Origin: a virus
Virus record (IMG/VR): IMGVR_UViG_3300042545_001167
Location: 1 to 64,000 of that record
Reading direction: 5' to 3' (one strand)
Length of the DNA: 64,000 bases
This document shows, in pieces, positions 51,096 to 60,225 of this stretch; the first letter of the stretch is position 1, and every line of letters starts with the position of its first letter. The position numbers were made by a program, and so were the translations under genes. Under the pieces are notes generated by a model, which was not told where the DNA came from, searched no databases, and saw only the letters and a program-made list of their open reading frames with translations.

Positions 51096-52796
51096 TCAAC
51101 ATCCTAATTGGACATTTACATCCTGAACATTTGTGGATGGAGTTGCAAATTGAACATTACCAATTTTTGGTGCCTTAAAGGAAATTTGTGCCTGATAGTC
51201 AACATTCGGGAATTTGGGAATCTGACAATCTTTAGCGTCACCACTTCCAATTTGAAGTGTATAATAGGATGATGCTGCACAATTTGGAGTTATATCACAC
51301 CCAAAAATAGAGATACTTATATTTTGAAAACTTAGTGCGGAGGTTAAACTTGAACTTATAGAATTAATCAATTCATTAACGCTACCTATTACCGATGATA
51401 CTTCGTTTAGTTCCCCAACAATATCGCCCAAGAATCCATTAATGCTTGCTAAGACATCATCAATTCCCTGATTCATAGCATCCATATTTGCAGAAATTAC
51501 CTTACCAGTTAAAGATTCAACAGAACATATAGGTGTTGTAGGTGAAGAAGTTTCTGGTGGAATTGTTTTTGTATCGAGTTCGCCATCAAGAATTCCTTGG
51601 ATTAATGCACAAAGGTTATTAGTAATTTTTTGATATAGGCAGTATATTAATTGAGTAATCTTTTCTTTGATGTCTAAGTACCTATGTCTCTGATTTGGAT
51701 ACATCAAACTGACAGTTGGAGACATTGCTTTATTAATTTTCTTCAAAACATATTCCATAATTTTATCAAAGATTGTTTTCATATACTTTGCAATTTCGCA
51801 AGCAGCATTTGAAATTAATGTTTGAATTTGTGAAAGGATATCAGTAGCAGCATCGATATAACTTACTAAAGCATTTAATTTTTTATTAATATCATTTGTT
51901 AGATTTTCAATCACAACTTGCATTGCTTTTAATGCAGAATTTGTAACATCACAAGGCGACATTAGAACAACCTTTCTATGATAAAGATCATTCTTCTTTA
52001 CGTCAGCAACACTTTGTTGATGAGGATTATCGGGTTGCTCTATTGTTGCTCCAGGTCTTGCTGAAGATGTTGAAGAGTTTGCCTGCTCACAACGATTTTT
52101 GATTCCGTTTTGAACCGCATTCTTGACAAACTCATCAAAAGCATTACCAGTTAAATTTCTTGCGTTTGCTTCCGCAGATGCACTTTGAATATCTTGCAAC
52201 TGTGCTTTCGTTGCTTTTCCATACGGAAGTCCATACTTATCCAGAGTAACCCCAGATACTATGGGCGAACATTCCTGTGATTGTTCAGAACCTTTTGGTT
52301 TAGTAATTGCAAGATTTTTATCTGCAACTGAAATGTTTGGATCAGGATTAGGATCATCTACACGATTATATCCAGTTAAAGGAACAAATCCCTTATCGCC
52401 AGTTTTAACACCAAGTTGAGTTTGGGCGTTGTTACCAAGAACTCCCATAATAACTGGAACTTGTTGGTCAGGTCCATCCAAGAAAAATCCAAATACAAAA
52501 TTTCCTTGTCTTAATGCAGAAGTTGCAGAAGAACCTGACTGACCACCACCAGCAGTCACAGGATACATTACCTGTGCCCAAGGAAGTTGTTCCGAAGGAA
52601 GTATGGTACTCTCTTGGTCGTGAAGACCAATGATTCTTACTTTATACCTACGACCCCACCCAACAATTTGATCTTTATTTTCAAACTTTCCAGGAAGAAT
52701 ATTATCTCTCCAAGTGGAATCCTCAGCAATTTGGCCAATCCACCAATTGAAATCTGCACCCAAAAATCCAGAATTAAATAATGTTCCTTCAGACAT
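51096..52796 (-). CDS. gp5: Baseplate hub protein gp5 without visible lysozyme domain, 566 aa
   Basis: The N-terminal OB-fold region of T4 gp5/VgrG type is clear (GRRYKVRIIGLHDQE, LPWAQVMYPVTAGGG, FVFGFFLDGPDQQ). The rest is a long helical region (about 240-400, NLTNDINKKLNALVSYID) and a C-terminal beta part. The T4 gp5 lysozyme catalytic pattern is not seen; the hydrolase-like domains here are in the two tape-measure-like proteins. The start at 52796 is preferred over an upstream TTG because the ATG lies two bases past the previous stop. Confidence 0.8.
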   Translation of the reverse strand: MSEGTLFNSGFLGADFNWWIGQIAEDSTWRDNILPGKFENKDQIVGWGRRYKVRIIGLHDQESTILPSEQLPWAQVMYPVTAGGGQSGSSATSALRQGNFVFGFFLDGPDQQVPVIMGVLGNNAQTQLGVKTGDKGFVPLTGYNRVDDPNPDPNISVADKNLAITKPKGSEQSQECSPIVSGVTLDKYGLPYGKATKAQLQDIQSASAEANARNLTGNAFDEFVKNAVQNGIKNRCEQANSSTSSARPGATIEQPDNPHQQSVADVKKNDLYHRKVVLMSPCDVTNSALKAMQVVIENLTNDINKKLNALVSYIDAATDILSQIQTLISNAACEIAKYMKTIFDKIMEYVLKKINKAMSPTVSLMYPNQRHRYLDIKEKITQLIYCLYQKITNNLCALIQGILDGELDTKTIPPETSSPTTPICSVESLTGKVISANMDAMNQGIDDVLASINGFLGDIVGELNEVSSVIGSVNELINSISSSLTSALSFQNISISIFGCDITPNCAASSYYTLQIGSGDAKDCQIPKFPNVDYQAQISFKAPKIGNVQFATPSTNVQDVNVQLGC

Positions 52797-52798
52797 AA

Positions 52799-53011
52799 TC
52801 AATAATCATATACTCTACATTCCAGTGCTTCAGGATTTGAATCACAATAAAGTTCCAAAGAAGATGGATCGTGATGATCTTCTGGATGGTTCTTAACCCA
52901 CTTTTCTAATGCTTCCAATTCCTCTTCAGTATGACGACGAGATTGTGGAGAAATTAAAGGATCGTCAAGAAGTTTTTTATCATACTCTATATGCTTTTCT
53001 ACACTATCCAT
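52799..53011 (-). CDS. Small conserved protein next to gp5, 70 aa
   Basis: The sequence MDSVEKHIEYDKKLLDDPLI with HTEEELEALEKWV and the end NPEALECRVYDY is acidic and mostly helical. I recall the same short protein upstream of gene 5 in other T4-like cyanophages. Its stop lies two bases before the ATG of gp5. It is possibly a hub-assembly factor, but no function is known to me. Confidence 0.7.
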   Translation of the reverse strand: MDSVEKHIEYDKKLLDDPLISPQSRRHTEEELEALEKWVKNHPEDHHDPSSLELYCDSNPEALECRVYDY

Positions 53012-53045
53012 TTTAGTGATTGTATTGTACTACTATTTAACAAAC

Positions 53046-54395
53046 TTAAATTGCATTATAAGTTGGAGATCCCTTTTTACCTACAGAATCCCTTACTAAT
53101 GTAAGTTTTGTATACCCACCCTGAGCCTTATTAATATAATGACATAAATCTGCAATAAGATATGAACCACTATGAAGAGTTCCTAACTCTTGTCCAGGAA
53201 CACCAGCATCAATGAAAACCAAATCTCCTGCGTGCAAACTAAAATCAGCAACTATTGTAATCGTTGTTCTTGTACTAAACAACTGATTATATCTCATTGT
53301 CGATTGATTCAAGATATTTTTGGGGTCAAAGTTTTTTAATTTTGATTTTTCTATTTGCTGTTTTGTATCACCTGTAGGAAGAGCACCAGTATCAATCAAC
53401 ATATATTGAGTTCTTGTAAAATTGGTTTTAAACTCTGGATTAAACTTTGGAAGTTCTTTCCCAGCAAGTTTAAGATTTCCTTCAGTAATCTCAGTTTTTG
53501 GTAACACTACCTCATAGTAACAGTTAAATGGATCAAACAGTATTGTTTTTGTTGAGTATGTTCCTATTTCAAGTTTTGTTTGAACATTTCCACTTACGTC
53601 ATCAACATTATGCTCCAATATTTTTGCACTATATCCAGGTGGAATATTTTGCCCAGAACCATCTGGAGTCTGATTGTAAATTAAACTTTTAATGTCCTTT
53701 TTATTACCAGTTTTTGAATCTGTAGTAGATAAAAGATTATCAACAGATTTGAATTTAAATCCATCAGATGTCTCATAGAAAAAATAACCTGCAGTATTTC
53801 CTGGTTGAATTCCTTTTGGTACTGCTTTTTTTGACAACCAGATGGCAGCATAAAAAGGTTTCTTATTATTGCCTATAAAATTATAAGTATTATTAGTTTC
53901 TTCAATATCAATATTTTTTTGAGTGTTCAAATATTTTGAATCAGTCAAAATTCTTGAAATATGATCAGATATTTTTCCATCAAATCTAGTATTAATTCTT
54001 ATTTGATGATTTAAGATTCCTTCTTTAGAAATTAAATCAAGTCCTACAAAAGACTTTGTGGTGTCTTGTTTTACTGGGGTTATTTTATTAACATACAAAG
54101 TTAGTTTTAATTCAACATTATTAGCATCTTTTATTGCCAAAGATACTTTTTCTTGTCCAACAATAGGCAATCCCTCAAGAATTGTCTTTTGTTTGCCATC
54201 CTTTTCAATAGATGTACCAGCATCAACATACATTACAGATGCTCTGATCGTTTCCTGCAAGACACTTTCATAGTAGTAGATGTCAGTCCAAACATCTCTA
54301 ATATCTGCATTTGTTTTTTGATCATTTGAAATCACATTGATGGTTGGAACATCAATACTTCTAACGTCTCTTGTAGTTAATACTTGATTATTCAT
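53046..54395 (-). CDS. gp27: Baseplate hub protein, gp27-like, 449 aa
   Basis: It sits directly before gp5 in the order expected of the hub genes. Sequence features include IRDVWTDIYYYESVLQETIR, ISDHISRILTDSKYLNT, a NKKPFYAAIWLSKKAVP segment and a GYFFYETSDGFKFKSVD strand pair, the pattern of gp27/gpD-type hub rings that form the trimer above the spike. Length is close to T4 gp27 (about 390). The gp27 assignment rests on context and pattern rather than alignment. Confidence 0.75.
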   Translation of the reverse strand: MNNQVLTTRDVRSIDVPTINVISNDQKTNADIRDVWTDIYYYESVLQETIRASVMYVDAGTSIEKDGKQKTILEGLPIVGQEKVSLAIKDANNVELKLTLYVNKITPVKQDTTKSFVGLDLISKEGILNHQIRINTRFDGKISDHISRILTDSKYLNTQKNIDIEETNNTYNFIGNNKKPFYAAIWLSKKAVPKGIQPGNTAGYFFYETSDGFKFKSVDNLLSTTDSKTGNKKDIKSLIYNQTPDGSGQNIPPGYSAKILEHNVDDVSGNVQTKLEIGTYSTKTILFDPFNCYYEVVLPKTEITEGNLKLAGKELPKFNPEFKTNFTRTQYMLIDTGALPTGDTKQQIEKSKLKNFDPKNILNQSTMRYNQLFSTRTTITIVADFSLHAGDLVFIDAGVPGQELGTLHSGSYLIADLCHYINKAQGGYTKLTLVRDSVGKKGSPTYNAI

Positions 54396-54417
54396 AAGAC
54401 TTTATTTCCTACACTAT

Positions 54418-57147
54418 TTAATGGCCCATATAAGTTGAATCATAATCAGAATCTACTGCAGAAGACCCTCCTGGCAGCATTCCACCACCAACAGGAACTG
54501 GTACAGGAACATATGATACTTGTGGTGCAGGAACTTTGACTTTAATTCTTTGTCTTCCACCTGCCTCATATCCTGCATAGAACTGAAGAATACTCATCAG
54601 TTGTTTTGCTGAATTTTTTCTTTGTGCAACACTTTCAGTTTGGTTGATTATATCAAAGAAATCAATTCCAAAAGCATCTACAGAATCTTTATCAATAATA
54701 TATTCGCCGGGGTGTGTTCTTACAATTCCACCCTTTCCAGTCGAACCACCACCAAAGAATGCTACGTGGACATGATTGTAGTGTGTGCTAGCAGCAATTG
54801 GAGGAACTTTCTTTCCATCCTTTATACTAAATCCAAGTGGAGTATAAAAAATTTCTTTTGCTGTGGCACCATATCTCTTGATTAGTTCTTTAGCCAGAGA
54901 AAGTTGTTGTGGTGTTCCATTACCAACACTGTCATTTGAAAAATCCATTGCTCTTCCATCATAATGATAACTATCCGGATTATCTTTCCTTACATGAGAA
55001 TATAAAGGAACTCCCATACTTTCAGCAAGACTTTTTACTACAGAAAGATTTCCTGCACCAGCACCAAGAGCAACACCGGTTGGAATATTATAACCACTCT
55101 TAGTTTTATATTTTTCCAAACTAGCAAGATATTCTCTGTGTATTCTTGGACCTTCTGTATTTTGAATATATTCTGCAGGTCTTTCCCATTTTCTCATAAA
55201 CCAATCTGCTGCTTCTTGTGGAGAAGAAAATTTTGTAGAGAGATATTGTTGTCCAGGTTCACCCGGTTCTCTCAGTGCATAATCTATTTGCCCCTTCCAG
55301 TTTGTTGCATAATCAGGAACTGCCTTTAGGAAAGCATCTTTTCTTCCACCACTTGAATATTGGAATAGACCAACTCCAGGTCCTCCAGCTTCAGAAACTC
55401 CAGGTCTAAATCCACTTTCTCTGGATATGTTTGCCATAAGACCTAATGCATGAGTGTCACTCATTCCCTTTGAGAGAAGGTATTGATATATTTCGCCCTG
55501 AAGTCCTTCTGGAGAATATTGTCCACCAACATCTGGAGTGGTAGATGGAACATTTTCTTTCTTTTCACCTTCAGCAGGTTTTAGCATCATCTGCTTCATC
55601 AAATCTTGGATACTTCCTTCAAGTTGTGATGAAATATTATCTTGCAGAGACTTGGCAATTACTTGAGTTAAGTCTTCACCCCGTAAAAACATATCGGCAT
55701 TTACTTCACCACCACTAGCAAATGCACCACCTCTCAATACACCAGAACTGAATGTCATATTCATCCAGGCATTAAGTCCTTGTGCAGCAATACTATAGTC
55801 TAATGGTGTTGGTTTTTGACCAACTAATGCCTTGTCCCTGAGAGATAATAGTGCTCCAAAGAATGGTGCATTCTTAATTTTTTCATTGGATTTTTTAATA
55901 TATCCAAGAGGATTTACTTGCTTATTTTTATCTTTACCTTGAGGAGATGGAAAAACTTTTTCAACATTTTTTTGACCACCAATGTCAGCACCTGGTTTTA
56001 ATTTTGTTGGTTGTGCAGTTACTCCTCTCTTTTTAGTTTTGGAAACTCCTCTTTTTGCAGGACCACCAGTAAACTTTCCACCTCTTGTTATTGCTCCACC
56101 TTGAGCACGACCTTGAACTTTTGGTTTTTGTGGGGTTTTATTTCCAAAAAAAGTATCGTATAAAAGTCCACCTAACCAATCACCAACACTACCACCGGCA
56201 ATACCACCAACAATATTTCCAAAGAAAGGAATTGCAGAACCAAGTGTTACACCAAGAACCGCTCCAAGTGTAGCACCAATAGATTTAAATGCTGCTCTTC
56301 CAAGTGGTTCTTTAAAAATAAAATAATTTATTGCAAAATCAATAAGACCTCCAATTATAGGAATTGCTTTTAAAAGTGGTCTTGCGGCCCTGAGTGCTAC
56401 TTTTGCACCGCCCCTACCAAGTGTTCTTATTAATGTTCTTTTGCCGAATCTTGATGCTGTTTGACCAGATCCTGATGAGGGAACACCGCCAGATGGTTCA
56501 GTTTTAGGCCTATCAAATGAGGGTAATTGTGTTGCGGCAATTGCAGCAATAATAACTGCATTAACAGCATTATTAAATCCATCAAAAATTTTAACTGCAT
56601 TATCCCCACCCACGGTCTTTAGAAATCCACGAGTTTGTTTTGATGCTTCATCTGTTTTTTGAATAAAAGTTCCCAGTGCATCAATCAATCCTACAGAAAA
56701 ATCTGCAGCAAATTCAACACCAGTACTAACTACTTTTACTACTCCAAGTAACTTTGGAAGATTTGGAAGCATCTTAACAACAAATCTTCCAAGTAAAACT
56801 GCGAAGATAATATTTTTAATTCTTTCTAAAAATCCCAATTTGGGAACCCCAGGAACTTTAACTTTTTCTGTTCCTGGTTGTTCTTTTTTTGTTTCAAGTT
56901 CTGCTTCTTTTTTTGAAAATTTATCCCTCTCTTCTTGTTTTCTTTTTTTGGTTATTTCTACTTGCTTTAATAAAGTAGAACTTTTGATCAAGTTTTTTAC
57001 TTCTATAACTTGAGTTTTAATAACTACCAAATCACCTTTTTGAGGTCCAATATTGTTTGATACACTAATTTTTTTAATTGCAAAGGAGGAACCACCTAGA
57101 AGTTTTGTTGGATTGATTTTTGCAGGTGCTAGTGCTTTTGGTTCCAT
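54418..57147 (-). CDS. Tape-measure-type hub protein with lysozyme and M15-like peptidase domains, 909 aa
   Basis: Coiled N-terminus (about 1-110), hydrophobic central segments (about 110-330, ending in AIPFFGNIVGGIAGG), a Phage_lysozyme2-like domain (about 540-690; ANISRESGFRPG with Glu577) and an M15-type peptidase-like domain (about 695-800) with zinc ligands His728 and Asp735 in HYDGRAMDF and His794 in HYNHVHVAF. It ends with the tape-measure-type phrase VRTHPGEYIIDKDSVDAFG. It could set tail length and cut peptidoglycan glycan and peptide strands during injection. Confidence 0.8.
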   Translation of the reverse strand: MEPKALAPAKINPTKLLGGSSFAIKKISVSNNIGPQKGDLVVIKTQVIEVKNLIKSSTLLKQVEITKKRKQEERDKFSKKEAELETKKEQPGTEKVKVPGVPKLGFLERIKNIIFAVLLGRFVVKMLPNLPKLLGVVKVVSTGVEFAADFSVGLIDALGTFIQKTDEASKQTRGFLKTVGGDNAVKIFDGFNNAVNAVIIAAIAATQLPSFDRPKTEPSGGVPSSGSGQTASRFGKRTLIRTLGRGGAKVALRAARPLLKAIPIIGGLIDFAINYFIFKEPLGRAAFKSIGATLGAVLGVTLGSAIPFFGNIVGGIAGGSVGDWLGGLLYDTFFGNKTPQKPKVQGRAQGGAITRGGKFTGGPAKRGVSKTKKRGVTAQPTKLKPGADIGGQKNVEKVFPSPQGKDKNKQVNPLGYIKKSNEKIKNAPFFGALLSLRDKALVGQKPTPLDYSIAAQGLNAWMNMTFSSGVLRGGAFASGGEVNADMFLRGEDLTQVIAKSLQDNISSQLEGSIQDLMKQMMLKPAEGEKKENVPSTTPDVGGQYSPEGLQGEIYQYLLSKGMSDTHALGLMANISRESGFRPGVSEAGGPGVGLFQYSSGGRKDAFLKAVPDYATNWKGQIDYALREPGEPGQQYLSTKFSSPQEAADWFMRKWERPAEYIQNTEGPRIHREYLASLEKYKTKSGYNIPTGVALGAGAGNLSVVKSLAESMGVPLYSHVRKDNPDSYHYDGRAMDFSNDSVGNGTPQQLSLAKELIKRYGATAKEIFYTPLGFSIKDGKKVPPIAASTHYNHVHVAFFGGGSTGKGGIVRTHPGEYIIDKDSVDAFGIDFFDIINQTESVAQRKNSAKQLMSILQFYAGYEAGGRQRIKVKVPAPQVSYVPVPVPVGGGMLPGGSSAVDSDYDSTYMGH

Positions 57148-57151
57148 TTAC

Positions 57152-59293
57152 TTATCTTACTCCATATATCTTTGCATTTCTGACTGCATTATTAGATGCA
57201 TGAACATTACTAAATGATGGTACTTGAGGAGAACCACCAAGACCACCTACAGATGGTTTTGTTGAACTTGGAACAGCAACTTCATAAACTATTTCTGGCA
57301 TAAAATTAGTTGGTGCAGAAATATTTCTTTGAGATGATCTAGATTTTGAAGCAGAGAAAGTCATTGTTGGAATTGATGATGACTTTCTCTGAGAAGAATC
57401 TGGAGAAAGTCCACCTGCAAATCTTGGTTTAGGTTTGGAAACTGGTTCTGCTTTTGCTGGTTGATTTAATCCAAACATAGATGCAATACCAGTTCCAACT
57501 TTCTGCAGAATATTTGGTTGCTGACCTTTTGGTTTTGGTTTTGATGCAATATTTGCAGATGAACTTGAATTTAATATTCTTTTAGCCGCTGCCATTCTTG
57601 CAGATTCGTGCGGTACGCTTGGTGCTTCATATCCAAGCATAAAATTCTTGGTTGCTTCACTTAAATTTTTTGAACCTAACCAAGCACTCTTCGTTTCTCT
57701 TCCCCAAGGAAGTTGAGGTCTTCCTTGAGAGTCTGGATTGCCAGTATCCATTTCATACTTAACATAATCCATTTGTTGCTTCAGGTTATTAAAAACTCCA
57801 GGACCATATCTCTTTACTGCAGTATCCCATCTTCCAGGAGTTTCCCATTGTGCCACTCCTCTACCAGGACCTCCACCGTCTTGAGCAGTATTTGGTTTTA
57901 ATCCAGGTGCCTCAATTGAGAAATTGCCAAGAGCAGCAGCAATATGATAAGGTTTTGCTGATGGGAAATTTAATTTGAGTTGATTGTATGCAATTTTTTC
58001 ATTTCCGCCCAATGGAGGATCAACACTACGAGTTCCAATCTGCCCACCACCTGCAGCATAAGTTGTTCCAGTAATCATTCTTGGTCTGTTTGTTCCTCCA
58101 CCAGAAGCATTCATTGCCTCTAAAGTGCTTGTACCGTACTTCTGGACAGCACCACGCGACATAACAAATTCACCATCACTCAACATTGCGGGAATTTTAT
58201 CTACACCCTTTTGTCCACTGATGTATCCAGGTCTTGTACCACCACCAAAAAATCCAAATAATTTTTTAAAGTTTGCAAGTCCACCACCAGCAAATTTAAC
58301 TCCACCAAAATCTTCAATGCCTTTACTCAGTGCCATAGTACCGGCAACTGCTGTACCAATTTCTAATCCAGCACCTAATAGTTTCCCACCTCTACCGCCA
58401 AGGAATCCTGCAACCTTACCAGCACCTCTCAATCCTGCTCTTGCTGCCAATCCTGCTGCTGCTTGAACAAGTCTTAAAGTTCCCCTGATTAGAAGTGAAG
58501 ATAAACCTCCAATAAATTTACCAAGACCTGTTCCAAATCTTAGATACAGTGCAAGTAGTTTTGGCCAATGTTCACCAAGAAACTTAAAGATGCTCTTGAC
58601 TTTTTCTTGATTATCTTTATTACCAAACCATTCAATTAGTTTTACAATAGACCTTCCAATAAAAATAGCAATGATTGCATCAATAATTTTATCAAGTAAT
58701 GACTTGATAGGTGCCAACATCTTTTGTGCTGCACCAAGTGCCTTAGTAAATCCTTTTTCTAAAAGTGCTTCTGCTCCTGCTCTTTTTTCCTTTTCACTCT
58801 GTATTCTTTCTCTTTCTAATATCTTTTTCTGAATTTTATTCTGTTCTGTTAAATTGGCAATGATTTGAGATAGAGCATTTTTAATATTATTAATATCATT
58901 TGCCCCAGACATATTATCAATCGCTGAAGGCAATGCCAATCTTTTAGTTGATATTCCCTTAAGTAATTTTTGTTTTCCTAATTGGATTCCTACAGCACTT
59001 CCTTTTTTAAAACTTTCTACACTAATTTTTTTTGGTTTAAATCTACCTTTCTTTGATTTTACTCTCTTCCATTCATTTGTGATTAATTCTGTTTCCAAGG
59101 TTGAATATCTAGTTTTAGACATTCTGGAAGCAACCATTGCTTCTTTTAAATGTCCAGAATATTCATCATAGGACAATTCATATTCATCCTGAAGACCAAG
59201 CAGTTCTAAAATCCTTTCATCAATTTTTTCAGTAGATACCTTCTTCCCATTAGAGAGAACTAGAGAACTAATTTTAGAAGGATTGACCGCCAT
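57152..59293 (-). CDS. Tape-measure-type hub protein with lysozyme-like domain, 713 aa
   Basis: Helical N-terminus (KRVKSKKGRFKPKKISVESF), membrane-like central stretches (about 200-330), the tape-measure motif KIPAMLSDGEFVMSRGAVQK, and a Phage_lysozyme2-like domain from Gly429 to about 575 (AALGNFSIEAPGLKPN with the candidate catalytic Glu461; GRGVAQWETPGRW). It resembles the 909-residue protein in layout, so the two are probably paralogous hub/tape-measure proteins that share the gp29-like role. The start overlaps the small ORF at 59274 by 20 bases. Confidence 0.8.
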   Translation of the reverse strand: MAVNPSKISSLVLSNGKKVSTEKIDERILELLGLQDEYELSYDEYSGHLKEAMVASRMSKTRYSTLETELITNEWKRVKSKKGRFKPKKISVESFKKGSAVGIQLGKQKLLKGISTKRLALPSAIDNMSGANDINNIKNALSQIIANLTEQNKIQKKILERERIQSEKEKRAGAEALLEKGFTKALGAAQKMLAPIKSLLDKIIDAIIAIFIGRSIVKLIEWFGNKDNQEKVKSIFKFLGEHWPKLLALYLRFGTGLGKFIGGLSSLLIRGTLRLVQAAAGLAARAGLRGAGKVAGFLGGRGGKLLGAGLEIGTAVAGTMALSKGIEDFGGVKFAGGGLANFKKLFGFFGGGTRPGYISGQKGVDKIPAMLSDGEFVMSRGAVQKYGTSTLEAMNASGGGTNRPRMITGTTYAAGGGQIGTRSVDPPLGGNEKIAYNQLKLNFPSAKPYHIAAALGNFSIEAPGLKPNTAQDGGGPGRGVAQWETPGRWDTAVKRYGPGVFNNLKQQMDYVKYEMDTGNPDSQGRPQLPWGRETKSAWLGSKNLSEATKNFMLGYEAPSVPHESARMAAAKRILNSSSSANIASKPKPKGQQPNILQKVGTGIASMFGLNQPAKAEPVSKPKPRFAGGLSPDSSQRKSSSIPTMTFSASKSRSSQRNISAPTNFMPEIVYEVAVPSSTKPSVGGLGGSPQVPSFSNVHASNNAVRNAKIYGVR

Positions 59294-59450
59294 TTGCTTG
59301 TTGTTTGAGTTTCTCTTCTTCCAGATGTTGCTTCAATAATTCAACATAAACATCCCTTTCCCAAGGAATCATATTTTCAATCTCTGTTAATGAGTATTTA
59401 TGATACTGCATTAAAGCAAAGTTAAGTCTGAAGTAGTTCTCAAGGTCCAT
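59274..59450 (-). CDS. Small helical protein, possible frameshift extension of gp26, 58 aa
   Basis: The 58 codons read MDLENYFRLNFALMQYHKYS, then EIENMIPWERDVYVELLKQH and an acidic-basic helix. This resembles the T domain of tail-assembly chaperones, which recruits the tape-measure protein. In T4 gene 51 lies at this place between gene 26 and the hub genes. The frame continues open upstream without a stop into the end of gene 26. It may be translated only as a gp26 fusion by -1 slippage at 59468-59474, or also from its own ATG, which lies in a hairpin and lacks a clear Shine-Dalgarno sequence. Confidence 0.75.
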   Translation of the reverse strand: MDLENYFRLNFALMQYHKYSLTEIENMIPWERDVYVELLKQHLEEEKLKQQANGGQSF

Positions 59451-59474
59451 ATGGACCAGTGCTATGCGAAAAAA
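59444..59474 (-). promoter_or_regulatory. Candidate -1 ribosomal frameshift signal
   Basis: On the minus strand T TTT TTC lies in the gp26 frame (codons TCT TTT TTC), followed after 10 bases by the perfect inverted repeat GGTCCATATGGACC. Sliding back one base continues CGC ATA GCA CTG GTC CAT into the small ORF before the gp26 TAG would be read. Heptamer, spacer and stem match the usual composition of -1 frameshift sites in phage tail-chaperone genes. Confidence 0.6.
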
Positions 59475-60181
59475 GATGCTAACCCTTCTAGAACTACTTC
59501 ACTCTCTACTTTAGTTTTTGGATTTGTAACTGTAATTTTATGAGAAAGTCTTGGCATTGTTTCAAAGAATTTTTCAATTTCTTTGAACTGAGCAGAATTC
59601 ATCTGCTCTAAAAATTCAAGAAGTTCTTTTTTAGTTACATCAGATGCTGCCCACACTTCATCTTCAGTATAAATTTTATCAATACAAGATGCAATCAATT
59701 CAAATGATTGATCCATTGCATTATCATTTTTAAAATCAAAATTAGTCTTAATAAATTGATCCAATGAAGGATACTTCATTTCCATTATAATAGTAGGATC
59801 TACTTTAATTTTATTTGTATGAGTTTCTTCCTTTTGAACTTTAATGTCGTCTAGATTGATACTGACGGCAACATTAGTTTCTTCGTCGTCAGGACAAATA
59901 ACATTAACTTCGATTTCTTCTCCTACCGACTTTCCACGAATATTTAAGAACAAATATTCAATATCAAAAGTAGGAAGAGATTCTACCTTAACACCTTTTG
60001 TGATAATGCAATTTTTAATTACTGTCTTAATAGCAGTAGTAATTTGCTTAGTATCTTCACTCTCTAAAGCAATTACTAGTACCTTTTCTTCTTTTACTAG
60101 AAATGGTCTGTATTGAACTGTTTCCCCTGTTGATGGCAATTCAAGTTGATAAATTGGCGTACTAATCTTTGGTAAAGGCAT
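59462..60181 (-). CDS. gp26: Baseplate hub/tail-assembly protein gp26, 239 aa
   Basis: The N-terminus (MPLPKISTPIYQLELPSTGE, then YRPFLVKEEKVLVIALES) and the central CPDDEE, MKYPSLDQFIKTN and FFETMPRLSHKI match the T4 base-plate family (PF12322). Its placement before a small helical ORF and the tape-measure-type genes follows the 26-51-(27-29) logic of T4. Near the end the sequence GLASFFA* contains the slippery heptamer, so a minority product of about 302 residues may also be made. Confidence 0.8.
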   Translation of the reverse strand: MPLPKISTPIYQLELPSTGETVQYRPFLVKEEKVLVIALESEDTKQITTAIKTVIKNCIITKGVKVESLPTFDIEYLFLNIRGKSVGEEIEVNVICPDDEETNVAVSINLDDIKVQKEETHTNKIKVDPTIIMEMKYPSLDQFIKTNFDFKNDNAMDQSFELIASCIDKIYTEDEVWAASDVTKKELLEFLEQMNSAQFKEIEKFFETMPRLSHKITVTNPKTKVESEVVLEGLASFFA

Positions 60182-60209
60182 AATGTCCTATAGAAAATTT
60201 CAGGTATGA

Positions 60210-60218
60210 TTATTTATT
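60210..60218 (-). promoter_or_regulatory. T4-like late promoter AATAAATAA
   Basis: A late box 28 bases before the ATG of gene 26 at 60181. Confidence 0.7.
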
Positions 60219-60225
60219 CTCAAAA

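Noticed and set aside
51096-52802. TTG start for gp5 at 52802
   Set aside because: It overlaps the previous stop and has no advantage over the ATG at 52796, which lies just after that stop.
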